A stretch of DNA of 64,000 nt from Bryoerythrophyllum caledonicum (lineage: Eukaryota > Streptophyta > Bryopsida > Pottiales > Pottiaceae): assembly GCA_963971425.1 (NCBI GenBank), contig OZ020519.1:7146028-7210027 (forward strand), written 5' to 3'. Numbering within the stretch: the first letter of the stretch is position 1; the number at the start of each line of letters is the position of its first letter. The position numbers and the translations under genes were made by a program. The notes under the pieces are model-generated. The model ran no database searches and was not told the DNA's origin. It saw only the letters and a program-made list of their open reading frames with translations. Shown here in pieces: positions 47,501-59,600 of this stretch.

Positions 47501-49260
47501 TTGGCCTTTGGGGCTTCACACCACAACCGGCCAAACCTTCAATCTGTATTATTTAATGTTTTTTTTTGGCAAAAAAGTTTGGCCTCTCGCCATAGTTTGG
47601 CCACTCATTTTGACGGTCGGCCTCTCGACTTGGGCATAGTGTGAAGCGGCCCTTAGTTTGTTCTAGGCAACCCAACCTAAAGCTCATCGACCACTTTGCA
47701 GGAACACTCAAATCACAAATATCAGACCTGACTTATGACGATGTCGCTCATGATCCTCTCTGGCAAACTGCTATGATACATGAAATGCATAGTATTAATC
47801 AAAACCGTACATGGGAGTTAGTAGAACTTTCCGCAGGGGCATGAGCCATATCATGCAAATGGATCTACAAGATCAAACCCGGGCTTCCTGGACAATCAGA
47901 TCGGTACAAAGCTCGATTAGTAGCAAGAGGGTTTGACCAAAGGGAAGGAATAGATTATGGAGAGATTTTTGCTCCACTTGCAAAATACAATACGATCAAG
48001 GCTATAACAGCGCTTGCGGCATCCCAGAATTGGGACATGCATCACCTGGATTTCCATACGGCGTTCCTCAATAGTAAACTACATCATCAAGTATTTACGC
48101 ACCAACCTAAAGGATTCACTAAACCTCGAGAAGAGAATCTTGTCTGTCTCCTGCGCCGAGCACTCTACGGGCTAAAACAATCTCCAAATGAATGGTTTCA
48201 CAAAATTGACAAGTATCTTGCCAAATTATTCTTAAAACAATCTTTCTCAGATTGTAATCTATACTATCAGCGAGTTGATGACAAAATCATATTCATTGTT
48301 TTATATGTTGATGACGTCATTATTACTGGAAACTATATTACGAGAATATATTCTCTGAAAAACACACTTATGCAACGTTTCCGCATGACCTATCTTGGAC
48401 TCGTCCAAAGATTTCTAGGCCTATAGTATACACAATTACCGACATGCATTTTACTGCACCAGATAGATTATATACTAAACATACTCACAGAGTTTGGTCT
48501 TCAAGATTGCAATCCTTGCTCCACCCCACTCCAACCAAGCTTGAAGCTCCATCGCAATACTGGAACCGCACCTGCTGATGCTACCCTATATAGACAAATT
48601 GTTGGAAAACTAATATTCTTGACAAATACGCGTCTTGACATAGCCTTCGCAGTGAATTTAGTTTCGTGATTCATGCAGCAACCTCAAGACGCACATCTCA
48701 AGGTAGTCAAAATTATCCTTAGATACCTGAAAGGAACGACAACTCTAGGGCTACACTACAAAAGAAGGAGCGACTTAGTACTTATAGGATACTCTGATGC
48801 TGATTTGGGGGGCAACATAGATGAGCGCAAGTCGACAGGCGCCTTCTTGTTTACTGCAGGCTTCACTCCGATTACTTGGAGCTCCAAAAAGCAAACATAC
48901 GTGGCACTCTCGTCCACAGAATTTGAACATAGAGCATTAGTAGAGGCTTCAAAAGAAGCAATCTGGCTTTAAGGACTTTACAGAGAATTGGGATTTCATA
49001 AACCTAATCCTACTCAGATTCACTGCGATAACCAAAATGCTATCAAGATAGCAAGAAATTCAATTTATCATTAAAAAACGAAGCATTTTGAGATTCATCT
49101 ACATTATATCAGAGACATGGTGAAATAGAAACAAGTAGAGGTCTTATATATTCCCACAAACAAGCAGCCGGCCGATATCATGACCAAGGCCCTTGGGAAA
49201 ACTAAATTCAAAGAATGCAGAAGGTTATTAAACCTTTATACCACAGCAAATCCTAAAGAC
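44568..49260 (+). pseudogene. copia gag-pol polyprotein, decayed
   Basis: Gag is open from about 44568 to 45593, with the CCHC zinc knuckle CNLCGEKGHFECEC and then the protease site WILDSGATQHV. After a stop and shift near 45590 come the pre-integrase region (ALLWHCRLGHLNF), integrase (IVHSDVCGPF, then YFVTFIDDYSRKTW), further shifts near 46255 and 46380, then after the nested MITE the reverse transcriptase (YVDDVIITGN at about 48306) and RNase H (GYSDADLGG, ALSSTEFEHRAL, TKALGK near 49180). At least ten in-frame stops and several shifts make it non-functional. Confidence 0.9.
47129..47652 (-). mobile_element. MITE, GGGGCCGCTTCACAC family, copy 2, nested in copia
   Basis: 524 bp inserted between the copia integrase and reverse transcriptase. 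Ends GGGTCGCTTCACAC and GTGTGAAGCGGCCC, flanked by TTA on both sides (47126-47128 and 47653-47655). A TTA duplication with GGG-starting ends fits the PIF/Harbinger (Tourist-like) group. It lies opposite in direction to copy 1, 3.3 kb away. Confidence 0.88.
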
Positions 49261-49787
49261 CTCTATCCTCAGACATAAACCTTTGTGCTTTGACTAAGCT
49301 CCAAAACGCCTTATATCGATTCTCATTGAAGCCATCTACTTGTCGCTTACAGTCCTTCCACGTGAAGTAGATCTCCGGCTTGTAACCTCTTCTCATCGGT
49401 AATACTTCTGCTTCACTCCACACGAATATATTTCGACGTCAGTACTGTCACAGAAATCGCCCTCTTCTTACTGCAGTCACTCAATGACACTGTCCTCTTA
49501 CAATCACAAGTCTCCTACAACATGGTACGCTCGAGGACGGCGCCTTCTTCTCCTTCTTCCCGCACGTTCCGCTTCTCCTCTTCCTCAAGTCCACGACTAA
49601 TCAGCAACAACGCACGATTTGCAACTCCTCGGATCAACGCAAAAATGGGCCAAAGCAATATCAACAATAACCTTTAAATGCTCTAGGTCATCTCACCAAC
49701 ATTACGCCTTGGTTGCAACATCCTCATTTTGCAAACTCACGAGAGGGAATATCCTCGAACTCTTGAACATTATGGTTTAAGGGAGAG

Positions 49788-49972
49788 TGTTGAAGAAAAG
49801 AAACCACTCTATTCATCCGTCCAGATATAGTATAGCATCAATAGGACCAATTAGATTAGTGTATTAGGATTATAGCTAACCGCCTCACCCCAAACCTTAT
49901 TTAGATTTAGTGTATATATTCCTTGTGAATACTTCTTTAATTTATCTCAGTCAGCATTGCCTCATTTCATTA
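49788..49972 (+). repeat. copia 3' LTR
   Basis: 185 bp, starts TGTTGAAGAAAAGAAACCA. Most differences from the 5' LTR are C/T or G/A transitions. Confidence 0.9.
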
Positions 49973-49974
49973 CA

Positions 49975-52900
49975 TCTGACTTACACTCGAAAAGATCTCA
50001 CCAAAAATATACCCAAATCGACTCAAAAACGTCCATCTTGGCGTTAAAGGGTTAATCCTTGAACGTCAGTTGGGAACCGTATGTATAGGCACATATTCTA
50101 CTTTGAAGAGTACAAAAATGTATAAAAATTCAGCAAGACTTACACCTTTGCATTGAAGATTCTTGAACTAACATCTTGCATTTGGAGGTCATTTCAATAT
50201 TTGAACCTTACCATGATCAAAAATACGACAGCATACATGATCATTTTGCAACTTCTCAAGCTTGTAGTAGATGTAACAATGACTTAAATTTGAAATGCCA
50301 TGTGTCCTTTCATTTGGCTCAACACAATATAAACTCTTCTAACTATTAGAATTTTCCTAGAAATAAGGGGAAGTGGACGTGCATGTCACCCAAATCTTAT
50401 AATCTTATGTTAGTGACTAGGACGACATGCACATGGTTACTTGGATTGGGAAAGGTGTGGGGAACCACCGGTCAACTTTTTGGGAAGTTGGGGTATTACG
50501 GGAGAGCTTTAGCTTGCATATGGTAGAACCCAAGAGCATTTATTGCCATTACTCATTGCATTTCATTGGTGCAAAAAAATGAAATAGAATATTTTTGACA
50601 ATCTATTTTTTGTGCATAAAAAAATCTCACCATGTTTGTCTCCTCTCTTTCCTCTTCAGGAAGCACTTTCAAGAAAACTCTTATATATATATCAACTCTT
50701 TCACCTTATATGCCAAATACACATCATGTTGCAACCAAAATTTGGCTTCTCATACCTTTATAATTATATTTGCAAACTCAAGGAAAATGGGAAATAAAAG
50801 AAAAAGAAAAATTGATCTTACTTCTACCATATCTAAAAGCTGCTCACAAGTGTTGCAAGCGTGTCGAAGCGGCCGTGACCCAAGAGAAAAGACTCCCATG
50901 GTGCAATCTCCTTTATACGTACATTTCAACACCCTATTTCTCCCGGAAAAGTTGTATAATATTGTTATATATAATACAAAATACACTAAGTTATTAAATA
51001 ACACAATATTTTTTAATACAAAGGGAATATATTTAGTTTTCTAAGTTATCTTCATGAAAATATTGGTTTAGTTCTATTCATGTGATACAATATTTATGAA
51101 AATAATTCATAAAGATATTCACCTTGGCCTAAAAAGACATAATCAACTTAAAATAATTAATTCATGTGGCACAAATAAAATAATTAGTGCAAAAACTTCT
51201 AGAAGGAGGCCAAATCATATATCAGTTTTTTTTTAAAAGTTAAAGAAAAAAACCCTACGACATGGAGTGATTCCAATGTATAATTGAAGTTTTATTTCTC
51301 TTGCAAAGATTTGGACTATTACTCATTTTGTTAGTATTGGCATCTAAGGTCAACTCCTAAGTACATCAGTTAAGAAAATAGAACCTCTATATATTTCTTT
51401 ATTTTATTGGAACATAAATGCCCAAGAATGTCCTAAAAGCCCTTGGAGGGGATTACATGTCGGTTATCTCTAAGGCACCTGGTGTAGGGAAGCACTTATG
51501 TAGTGTAAAGAAAGATCAATAACCACAACAGATTGAGAGTCTTAACCAACATCAAATAAACGAAAAACATACACTAAAATAAGTATACGTAGAACACCCT
51601 CAAGGAACAAATATGTAATCACTCACGAAGTCAAGCGTCTCGCACTCCACAATAGAATAATCAACAAGTGCAAGTAGTATAGGAGAATGCGGAGCCTTTA
51701 CTAATGATAAACAATCATTTACAAGCAAATGTAATCACTAACACTCTCTAACTCACTCACAAAGCTAGACTTGACAAAGACGTCAAGTCAAGGACGTGTG
51801 CAGCGCTATACGCGCACACACACACAACCCTAAGTGGATGAAAAACATCTGTGGATGAATGTGGTGTGCCGCCGCACGTCCCTAAACCCGTAGATTAGTA
51901 ACAAACTAATCTACGCTAAAACACTACGATGCGGAGAGGCCCTCAAAGCCACGTCCCGTGACACTTAGTATAGAAAAGTGTTAACCCTCAAAAGGCAAAA
52001 GTAGTTCTATTACACTACCTTATGTCCCGTGGCCATAGGCTTAGTAAAAAGAATGAAAACAATATTCACGGCAGTCTCGATGGAGACCGGAGTTCTTCTT
52101 CTGAATTACTACTCCTTTTATAAGCATCTAACGTAGAGGCACCCAATTCCAATCACATAAGCCAGTTGGGGACTCAAATGACATTGTATGTCAAAAACAT
52201 TTGTATAGAAAGATGCGGAATTAGGAATGAAACTCAACAAATATTTTTTCAAATTTTATCACAAAGGTTTGGAACTGATATAGTATTTAGAAGCCTAGAA
52301 ACCACTTAAGCCCATAATCAAATTACAGAATAGATGAGATTTGGTGCCCTCCTTCACCCAATGCCAACAAGTGAGAGTGAGTAAAAGAGAGAAGACATGC
52401 CATGAATAACCAACTCATGGAGAGTACCCATTGATGGCGATCGGCCTTGTTCGGCTTTTAAGGCAAGGCCACCAATGATAGCCTGTTGAAGTGGAGCAAT
52501 CCAAAATTGCACACTTCATGACCCAATGCCGATAATGACTGGGGTTTACAGATTTTGAGTTGTTGATGTTGGGTTGCTTCATGCACCATTTCATGCACCT
52601 TGCCATACATACTCTACTGATTAGAATTGGGTGGCCGATCGGAATTGGGTGCCTCTACCTTAAAGGTCAACTCCTAAGTACGTTAGTTAAGAAAACAGAA
52701 TCTCCATATATTACTTTATTATTTTGCTGGAACATAAATGCCGAAGAATGCCCTAAACGTTGTACCGTGAGCAGCCAGGCCCAGCTACGGACTCAGCCTC
52801 GGGAACAGCTCCAGATCGAGCTTCGGACCCAGCTTCGGGCGTCGTCGTCGTCATCGTCGTCGTCGTCTCATGACACCACAATCGCCATTGCCACCATCGC

Positions 52901-53150
52901 CCGCTCCATCAAACCTCAACAGGCTCCGCGACCATCCGCAGCTGCACGTGGTACTCACCGTCCCTCCCTCTCCGCTCTCGTTTCGGCCACCAATTTGATG
53001 AATCTAGATGCATGTGTGATGCTACAGCGGTGATATGGTCTTGGGCTTGATGTGGTCTCTGTCGGATGTGCTCTCTCTGGAGGGTGGAATTCGTGGTAGG
53101 TTGTGATGGAATGGTGGGCTGTGGCAGTGTGGATATCATTAGTGAGAGAG
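49975..53150. other. AT-rich intergenic region with a spaced direct repeat
   Basis: No supported gene. A block of about 100 bp (GGTCAACTCCTAAGTAC..., GGAACATAAATGCC...) occurs at 51348-51445 and again at 52663-52762. GTAGAGGCACCCAATTCC (about 52132-52149) is repeated inverted as GGAATTGGGTGCCTCTAC (about 52640-52657). So 51.4-52.7 kb looks like an insertion or local duplication of unknown type. Short TCG repeats at 52838-52866 give an Ser-rich ORF without support. Confidence 0.45.
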
Positions 53151-53151
53151 G

Positions 53152-54456
53152 ATGGGGAAGGATTCGACAGCGAACAAGGGGAAGGCCAAGGAAGCGGGAG
53201 GGAAGGCCAAGGACGCCGGGAAGAGCAAGGGCGGAGAGGAGAAGGGCAAGGGCAAGGGCAAGGCTGGCAAGGATGACCTCGGAACTTGCACTTATGTCAA
53301 AGGTATGAGGTGTAACTGCTCTCAATTTCAGAGGTTTAGCTCGGAAACTGGTATTATTTGCTTCCATCCTGCTTCTATTCCACTGTTGAAAATATTCGAA
53401 GCATGATATGTTGTTCCCTGTGAAACATAATATTTTAGTTCAGGCGAGATTCCCAGCTTCTACACTTTGAACCCTAATCTTTTTTGAGATGGCACCTAAG
53501 CAGGAGGTTGGGGTTAGGGTTTGTGGGAATCATGGTAGTTTTCATTTGTAAGTATTTCGTTTTCTTCATTTTCAGGGTGTTGTTACGGGTGGTTGCAGCA
53601 AGGCATATTCTGTGTGAGAAGCAGGGCAAGATCAATGAAGCCTACAAGAAGCTTCAGGATGGGTGGCTGGACAGTGGAGACAAAGTTCCTCCGGCTGAGT
53701 TCGCTAAGGTTGGCTCTCTCTCACTGCAGGGATTAAGATGACATGTTTGCCCTACGCTAGACTTGGTATGGCATTTTGGTCTGTTACCAGAGCTTTGCTC
53801 CGTTGTTGTTTTCAGTGTAGGATTGTGTTGATGGATTGTGGAATGGCTCTTGGACATACATGCAGCTAGCCGCGGAGTACTCCGAGTGCCCGTCAGGCAA
53901 GAAAGGAGGCGACCTTGGGTGGTTTCCCCGGGGCAAGATGGCTGGCCCCTTCCAAGAGGTGGCGTTCAACACTTCACCTGGCGTCTGCACTGGTCCTTTC
54001 AAGTCCACGTAAGTTCATCTGCATCTATCTACTTGCAGGTGGAGTGCTTGTTGCAGTATTTTGTAGGCCTTTCAGTCATTTGTAAAGTCAGTTGAAGCTC
54101 CCGTGAGTTCTGACCTTTTTTTCTCATTTAAAATCAGCTCTAAATCCTTATGATCAGCTCAAAGAGGAAAAAGGCGGCTCTAAAGTCATGACCTCCCCTT
54201 CGTCCCTCTCAAATGTGGCTGAAATTAAGGACCACTACGCTCTTCCATATCTAATAGCTATTGAGAATGAACAAATACTAGTATGACTGGTAGCTTGTTG
54301 AAACTTCGGGTGACTTCTATGTGCAGGCAGAGTGCTTTTTGTATTGCATGTTGATGCAGGTGGGAGTATGTTGCATCTTTTTCTTATATAACAAGCATAT
54401 GTTGAATGTGCAGGCACGGATATCACATCATATTGGCGGAGGGAAGGAAGAATTAA
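53152..54456 (+). CDS. PIN4: parvulin-type peptidyl-prolyl cis-trans isomerase (PIN4/Par14 type)
   Basis: Four exons (53152-53302, 53599-53708, 53866-54008, 54414-54456) sum to 447 bases, 148 residues. The first 45 residues are Lys/Gly/Ala-rich, as in human PIN4 and plant Pin4-like proteins, where this basic region binds nucleic acid. The parvulin domain follows: ARHILCEKQGKINEAYKKLQ, a GD.VPPAEFAK loop, AAEYSECPSGKKGGDLGWF, RGKMAGPFQEVAFNT and the terminal HGYHIILAEGRKN. Both conserved His residues and the Cys are present; the WW domain of Pin1 is absent. The enzyme speeds cis-trans isomerisation of prolyl bonds, likely in the nucleus or nucleolus, possibly in ribosome assembly. The exon 2 acceptor is 53598/53599, which gives VKARHILCEK; the upstream CAG at 53577 does not. 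Confidence 0.92.
54115..54320 (+). repeat. dispersed repeat in the last intron of the PIN4-like gene
   Basis: Diverged match to 31320-31560 in the PurN intron: CTCATTTAAAATCAGCTC, GGCGGCTCTAAAGTCATGACC, GCTCTTCCATAT and GGTAGCTTGTTGAAAC. Ends are not defined. Confidence 0.5.
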
Positions 54457-54778
54457 TGTTTACAAGCCTGACTTGCATCACTCCGTGAACAGTACGTTCT
54501 ACTGCCATCAGCTTATTTTAAAAGAAAGATTCGGTCATTCTTTGTCGGCCGTTTTCCATAGGGCAGTGGATGATGAGCACCAGTAATGCAGCTGAAAATA
54601 GTGTGGACTTGTGTCAACCAAAGCATGATATAGAGTGATGGCATGTTAGAATAAGAGAGATAAGTGTGGATTTTTCTCCAGGGTTTATTGGCGCAGTTTG
54701 TTATTTCAATGACCAAAAGAGAAATGATTGGTTTGCAGTGGTCAAGCTACAGTATTGATAAGCACTACACTGTTCTTG

Positions 54779-54910
54779 GAATTTAGAAACCACTTGGGGT
54801 TGAATTTGTAATTTTATTGCCTAACACTGAAAAGCAATTTATTATTATTTGTTCTCTCCATATATGCACATTGCTTACCTTGTTGGTTATAGGGGAATTA
54901 CCTGTAAACT
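54779..54910 (+). mobile_element. fragment of the TA-flanked MITE family
   Basis: Right-hand part of the family seen at 24993 and 30316: TTTGTAATTTTATTGCC, CACTGAAAAGCAATTTATTA and the terminal GGTTATAGGGGAATTACCTG. The left end is missing or too diverged to see. Confidence 0.55.
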
Positions 54911-55021
54911 ACACTACTATTGAGCACCACCTTAAAACTCTCGTGAATTGGTGATGGTCAAAAGAAAAAGAGATCATTATTGGTCCAAGATGACACTAAA
55001 TTGTTGGGGTGGTAGTGTGAG

Positions 55022-55654
55022 GGGCGGTTTACACTACAGACTAGGAGCCATGTCCAAGGAAAATGGATTAATTCTATGGTCACACTTCCATCGTCACAAT
55101 TTAGAAAAATGTAATTTTTAAAGCCCTTTGGCCTCTCAGTAAGTGTAAACCAAACTTGGACTAGGAGGAATGACCATGTACTAAAAAGTGGGTGTGCTGG
55201 TTTTTTTATGAATGCCTAAAAATGGCAGTTTTGTTTTAAAAAATGAAGAAAAAAAAAGTCAAAAAGAAAAAATAAAATAAAAATAATAAGCCAAAAAGAC
55301 AAAAGGGCTGCCATTGTATCTACAGTAACGTTGGGCCCCCCCAAAAAAATTTAAATAAATTAAATATATATATATATCAATTTAAAAATAATAAAATGGC
55401 ATTTCTGGCCCATGGTCTCCTCGTTCAACAATGAGAGAATCCATTTTGCCTCTCTCGCCGCAAAATCCGGGGGACCCTTCAACATTATCCACAAGGCCTA
55501 TTTCTAGGCCTTTTCAAGACCTCAAATCCTTTGGTCACTTTTCTTTTTTTCCTCGTAGTATAAACCCAAGTCATCCCAGAACGAGTTGATGGAGCCAATC
55601 ACAGATTTTAGAGGTGCATGGGCCAAGTTCTTGGTCCGTAGTGTAAACCACCCC
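55022..55654. mobile_element. MITE with GGGGCGGTTTACACTAC ends and TGA duplication
   Basis: 633 bp. It starts GGGGCGGTTTACACTACAGA and ends with the inverted form CCGTAGTGTAAACCACCCC, 19 of 21 matching. TGA flanks both sides (55019-55021 and 55655-55657). The ends resemble those of the 43.2/47.1 kb family (GGGGCCGCTTCACAC), so a related 3-bp-duplication transposase probably moved both. No coding capacity. Confidence 0.85.
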
Positions 55655-55659
55655 TGAGA

Positions 55660-56640
55660 TACCCAAAGACATGAGGTTGCGAGTACGATCCCTGGTTGTA
55701 AAATCTTCTCACTTGACGGGACCGCCGCAAGTTGCCAATGTAGCAACTCGTGTGTGCCGATTTTTTTAAAATCATCATCAAGGATAAACGGATATTTAAC
55801 TAAATGTGGACAAAACGATTAATTGTGGACCAAATTAGATACTTGTGACGACCCTAAACACCTACTAGATTGTCCTAAAATATACAATTTGTATGGGTGA
55901 AGGATACTCAGAATCTACTGGGGATTATTAAAATGACGCGTGACTTTTCTTCTCGACGGGCGGCCGACCATGAGGGTGCGTTGACGACCTAGACTCTTCG
56001 TCTTCCATAATTACAGGAATAGTGCTTTGTATTGTAGAGATATAGTAGAAGGAATTTAAATGCAAGTGTCGTCGGACAGCCGAGACGTAGTGATCGAGGA
56101 TAAGGTGAAACAAACCATGATGGAGGATGGCGTCATGCACATAGTCCGCGATGATGAGCGTAAAAATATCTTGAATAAAGGGCTCAAATCCTGCGACTAG
56201 TGAAGATAGGGGAGGGTGGTTTGTAAGCACAAGGAGGCTGGAAAAGATTAGAAATGAGCTTCATACAAAACAATGAAGCCAGCGGTTTAGGACACTTTGG
56301 CAAACAAAAACGATTGCATATCTGAGAAATAGTCCAAACGTTTGCATATGTTGTGTCAAGTGTATAGCCGCAGTGGGCGGGGAGCCGACAAGAACGCTCT
56401 CTTCTATCCAGAAAGAGACCACGCCATCTAATAACCAAGAATAGTACCTACAATGCGATCTGACAACAATTGAGTCCTAAGATAAGGATTAAGCAACAGT
56501 CCATCGGCTAGCAGCCGATGAAATAAGAATCAGTCGTCATCTCCACAATTGACTGAGATGCCACCAGCCTCCAGAGTTGCAATCGCAGCGCTCGCTGCCT
56601 CAGGCGGAATACGGTGAGAACCAAGAGGGCCTTTCTTAGT
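55660..56640. other. 3' flank of the DUF7869-like gene
   Basis: Minus-strand ORFs 56438-56184 and 56230-55928 have no recognisable domain. Two of the 17-bp palindromes lie here (55954-55968 and 56502-56520), so the stretch probably belongs to the same element as the gene to its right. Confidence 0.35.
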
Positions 56641-59600
56641 GTGCGATGGATAGCAGTGCGAGTAAAGAACAATTTTGCAATTTTGTACCTCTAAAAGACA
56701 AGGTTCCCTTTGCCATCTCCTGGTCTAGCATTCCCTCGCGACAATCTTCTTTGATTCCTTCTTCCCTGACATGGGCATCCACCATTCGACTTTGAAATTC
56801 CCGTAGGACCGTAGCAATCACCTGGTGTCAAATTGACGCATTCTAGAACTCGGCCCATCCACACGGGAAGGTAATGACCGTTGCTAGGACGGCAGAGAAC
56901 AAAATCATTGAGTAAAATGTTTCGAAATGGATTGAACGACAACTTTGGACGGCTTAATTCAGGGCCACAGAAAGGATATGCGTCGGGGTCATCCTCAGGG
57001 GTAATGTCCGGAATTCCAATGACGTCATCGGGTGACGTTGAGCCGCGAGCATGATTGCGAATCCAATTTGAAGTTGGCCAAAATCCGTACAGAAGAGACT
57101 CCCGGTTTGGTGGTAGGGGACCAGAAATAAGTTGATGGATACGCTCCCAGTACAAAATGTAGGGGGCCATATCCGCTGCATAACGCTTGTCCCGGGACAT
57201 GCCGGTCTTCCAGAACTCAATATATTTGGCAATTCCGTTCTTGATAAAGGATTGCTTCTTGTTAACTCCAATGGCCTGAGCAATCTCCTTCTCTAGGTTT
57301 CTTTTGTTCTGGTTAACTCGGACGTCCCCCCAGAGAGGCCTAAATGAGACTGGCTTTGGATCTCCAACAGGTAGGCGTGGATTTCTGTGCTCATCCGCGG
57401 TCCACATCTTGACAGGCTTACCTGTAGGAGTCCAAGAAGAACCAATGGCACAAATTGAATGAGCACACGAATTCATAGCAGAAACGTTTAGGTCCATTGG
57501 CGGGCCACCGACGGAGATGAAAGACGACGAAGGTGGAGAAAGCTGAAGAGAGATGGGAATAGAAGTATTTCCACCATGACTGGCTTACCTCAAGGAAGCC
57601 AGGATGAATCAGTCGCACACTTCTTGTATCTCATGACCGGCCATCCAACGTCATCTCCTTCCTCCTCCACGTAAAACTCGAACATGTGCATCTCTCCCAG
57701 TTCCACAATCTTGTTACTCCCGTCATGATGATATCCAGCAATATAACTCTTAAAATCCGCAACCTCTTGGATAAGTTCCGGAATGAACTCGACAGTCTTC
57801 TGCGAGTCCATGAAAGGCTTTCATGAGGTCAGCCAAACAGTAAGTATTCTTCCGTTTGATGAGTTTCGATAGGTAACTAAAATGTGCGTCAATATCCTCA
57901 TGAGTGTGGCCAACAATCAAAAATCCCACAGTGACCTCCTTGAAGATTTTTCTAGCTGTAAGAAGCGAACAAAACGCCATGAGGAACCGATTTTTGTTAT
58001 CCTTGGCGGAGTTATCAAGCTAGAGAAACAACTTCCGAGGAAGCGGGACTTGCCGTCTACTAGAAGGAGCATTTGGGAACGGATCTCCTTTAGATTCTGG
58101 AATCGATGACATACATCTAGACTTCCCATGAAGTAGAGCATCAAAGAAAGGATTGAGGAGTGGACAGGTAAATAGCTCCTTGGACTCTCATACGGGGCGC
58201 CTCTCTAATGCTCTTAGAACACAGCAGAGAGAAGAGATGGTGAAATTCGAGTCCCCCGGCCATAATGACGTCGAGTAATGAGCGTACGCACCGTCCCCGT
58301 GTCCATGTGTGAGTATGCCGGTACATGAAATCGGAATCTGACCGAGCTCGGCGGTGGCCTTGGTAATCCTCTGCATTCTAGAAATGGCCGTCTTGGAGGT
58401 ATCCATCTTGTCATGAATTATGCAAAGGAACTCAGACGGGTACTGAATAGACTGAGCCGACCAACCGGAATAAACATTTCTGCATGCCCTTTGGTAGTTT
58501 AGGTGCATGTTTCTGTCATCCATGAGTCCTTGCCACTCGTCTGACCCGCGAGGATATTTTGCAATAAACTCGACGAGGAAGTCGCACGCCGTGCACCCGG
58601 AGAAGTTGTTGCCCACAGACTTTACTTCTACATTTCTGAAGAACCTCTTCTTCATGTTACTCACCGCAGATTGCGAAATCGGCTTAGCATTGCATTCGAC
58701 GTTTACCTGGATAAGACATTTTTAAGGATATGAGTAATATAGAAAGATGATGGTGTCATGGGTATGTCGAGTAGGCAATGAGTGAGTTCCATCGGCGGGC
58801 CGCTGACGTCGCTTGTTGAAGCGACAAAGAAGATAGACCATGCTAAATACAAAGATAGGAGAAAGTAATGACAATACTTACAAAGTTGGCCATGTCACAT
58901 AAGTGATTCCAATTCATGGCCGCGGGAAGGACCTTCAACGCAGCGACCCTCTTGTTTCCGATGACACGGAACTCATTTGGCATCTGGTCCGCACTATCGT
59001 TGATAATGTTGGAAATGGTCCCACGAGCCTGAACGGTGTAAGGCCTGGGCCACAAAGTACCTGCGTTACCGTGGCTGCCATTAACGCGACCGATCTTTGA
59101 ATCATATTTGTAGTTGTAGTATGCGGACTTCGACACGCCGTGAATGTTATACCAAGCGATTTCACAAACATCGACACCCATAAGGGTGATGTATAATTTT
59201 TGGAATCCAGGAATTTGGTAAAGTTGGTCTGCAACAGCATAGGCCATTTCGTGTCGTTGTTCGAAGCTTGACGCGTAGTACTTCCTTCGAATCTTGCGGC
59301 TGTCTTTCCAACGAAATAACTGGCAACATCGTTTCTTACAACACCTTCTCGCGCTAACGAGGCGGCACTCATCTGGGCTCTGAAGGCGCCGGAACTTGGA
59401 GACCGACACATCGTCCTTCGGCAAAAACCTCTGACGAACGCCCCTGTAAGAATCCTTAGGCACACCCTCAAGTTGGTCATCCTCGCATGCAGTTTGACTA
59501 TGCGTTGAGCAGAATATAAGGCACTCAGAAAGAAGTGGACCACCTTCAAGGTGCGTGTGAGTTAATCTCCAACACATTGTTGTCATCTGAAGATCCTCGT

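Larger units (their letters stand above)
44045..49972 (+). mobile_element. Ty1/copia LTR retrotransposon, decayed, with nested MITE
   Basis: Complete element: 5' LTR 44045-44229, internal region 44230-49787, 3' LTR 49788-49972. The outer flanks CATCA (left) and CATCT (right) look like a 5-bp target duplication with one change. TGGTATTGAAGCTC directly after the 5' LTR resembles the tRNA-iMet primer site of copia elements, and a purine tract (AAGGGAGAG) precedes the 3' LTR. By eye the LTRs differ at about 15 of 185 positions, so it is not recent. The domain order protease, integrase, RT, RNase H is that of copia. Confidence 0.93.

Noticed and set aside
43235-47639. Similar short ORFs (ending WPLAIVWPLIL) in both MITE copies
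   Set aside because: Both lie in the matching terminal region of a non-coding MITE; similarity follows from shared DNA, and no start or domain supports a protein.
52560-53033. 157-codon plus-strand ORF upstream of the PIN4-like gene
   Set aside because: It spans a TCG microsatellite and the repeat block at 52663, shows no domain and no splice support.
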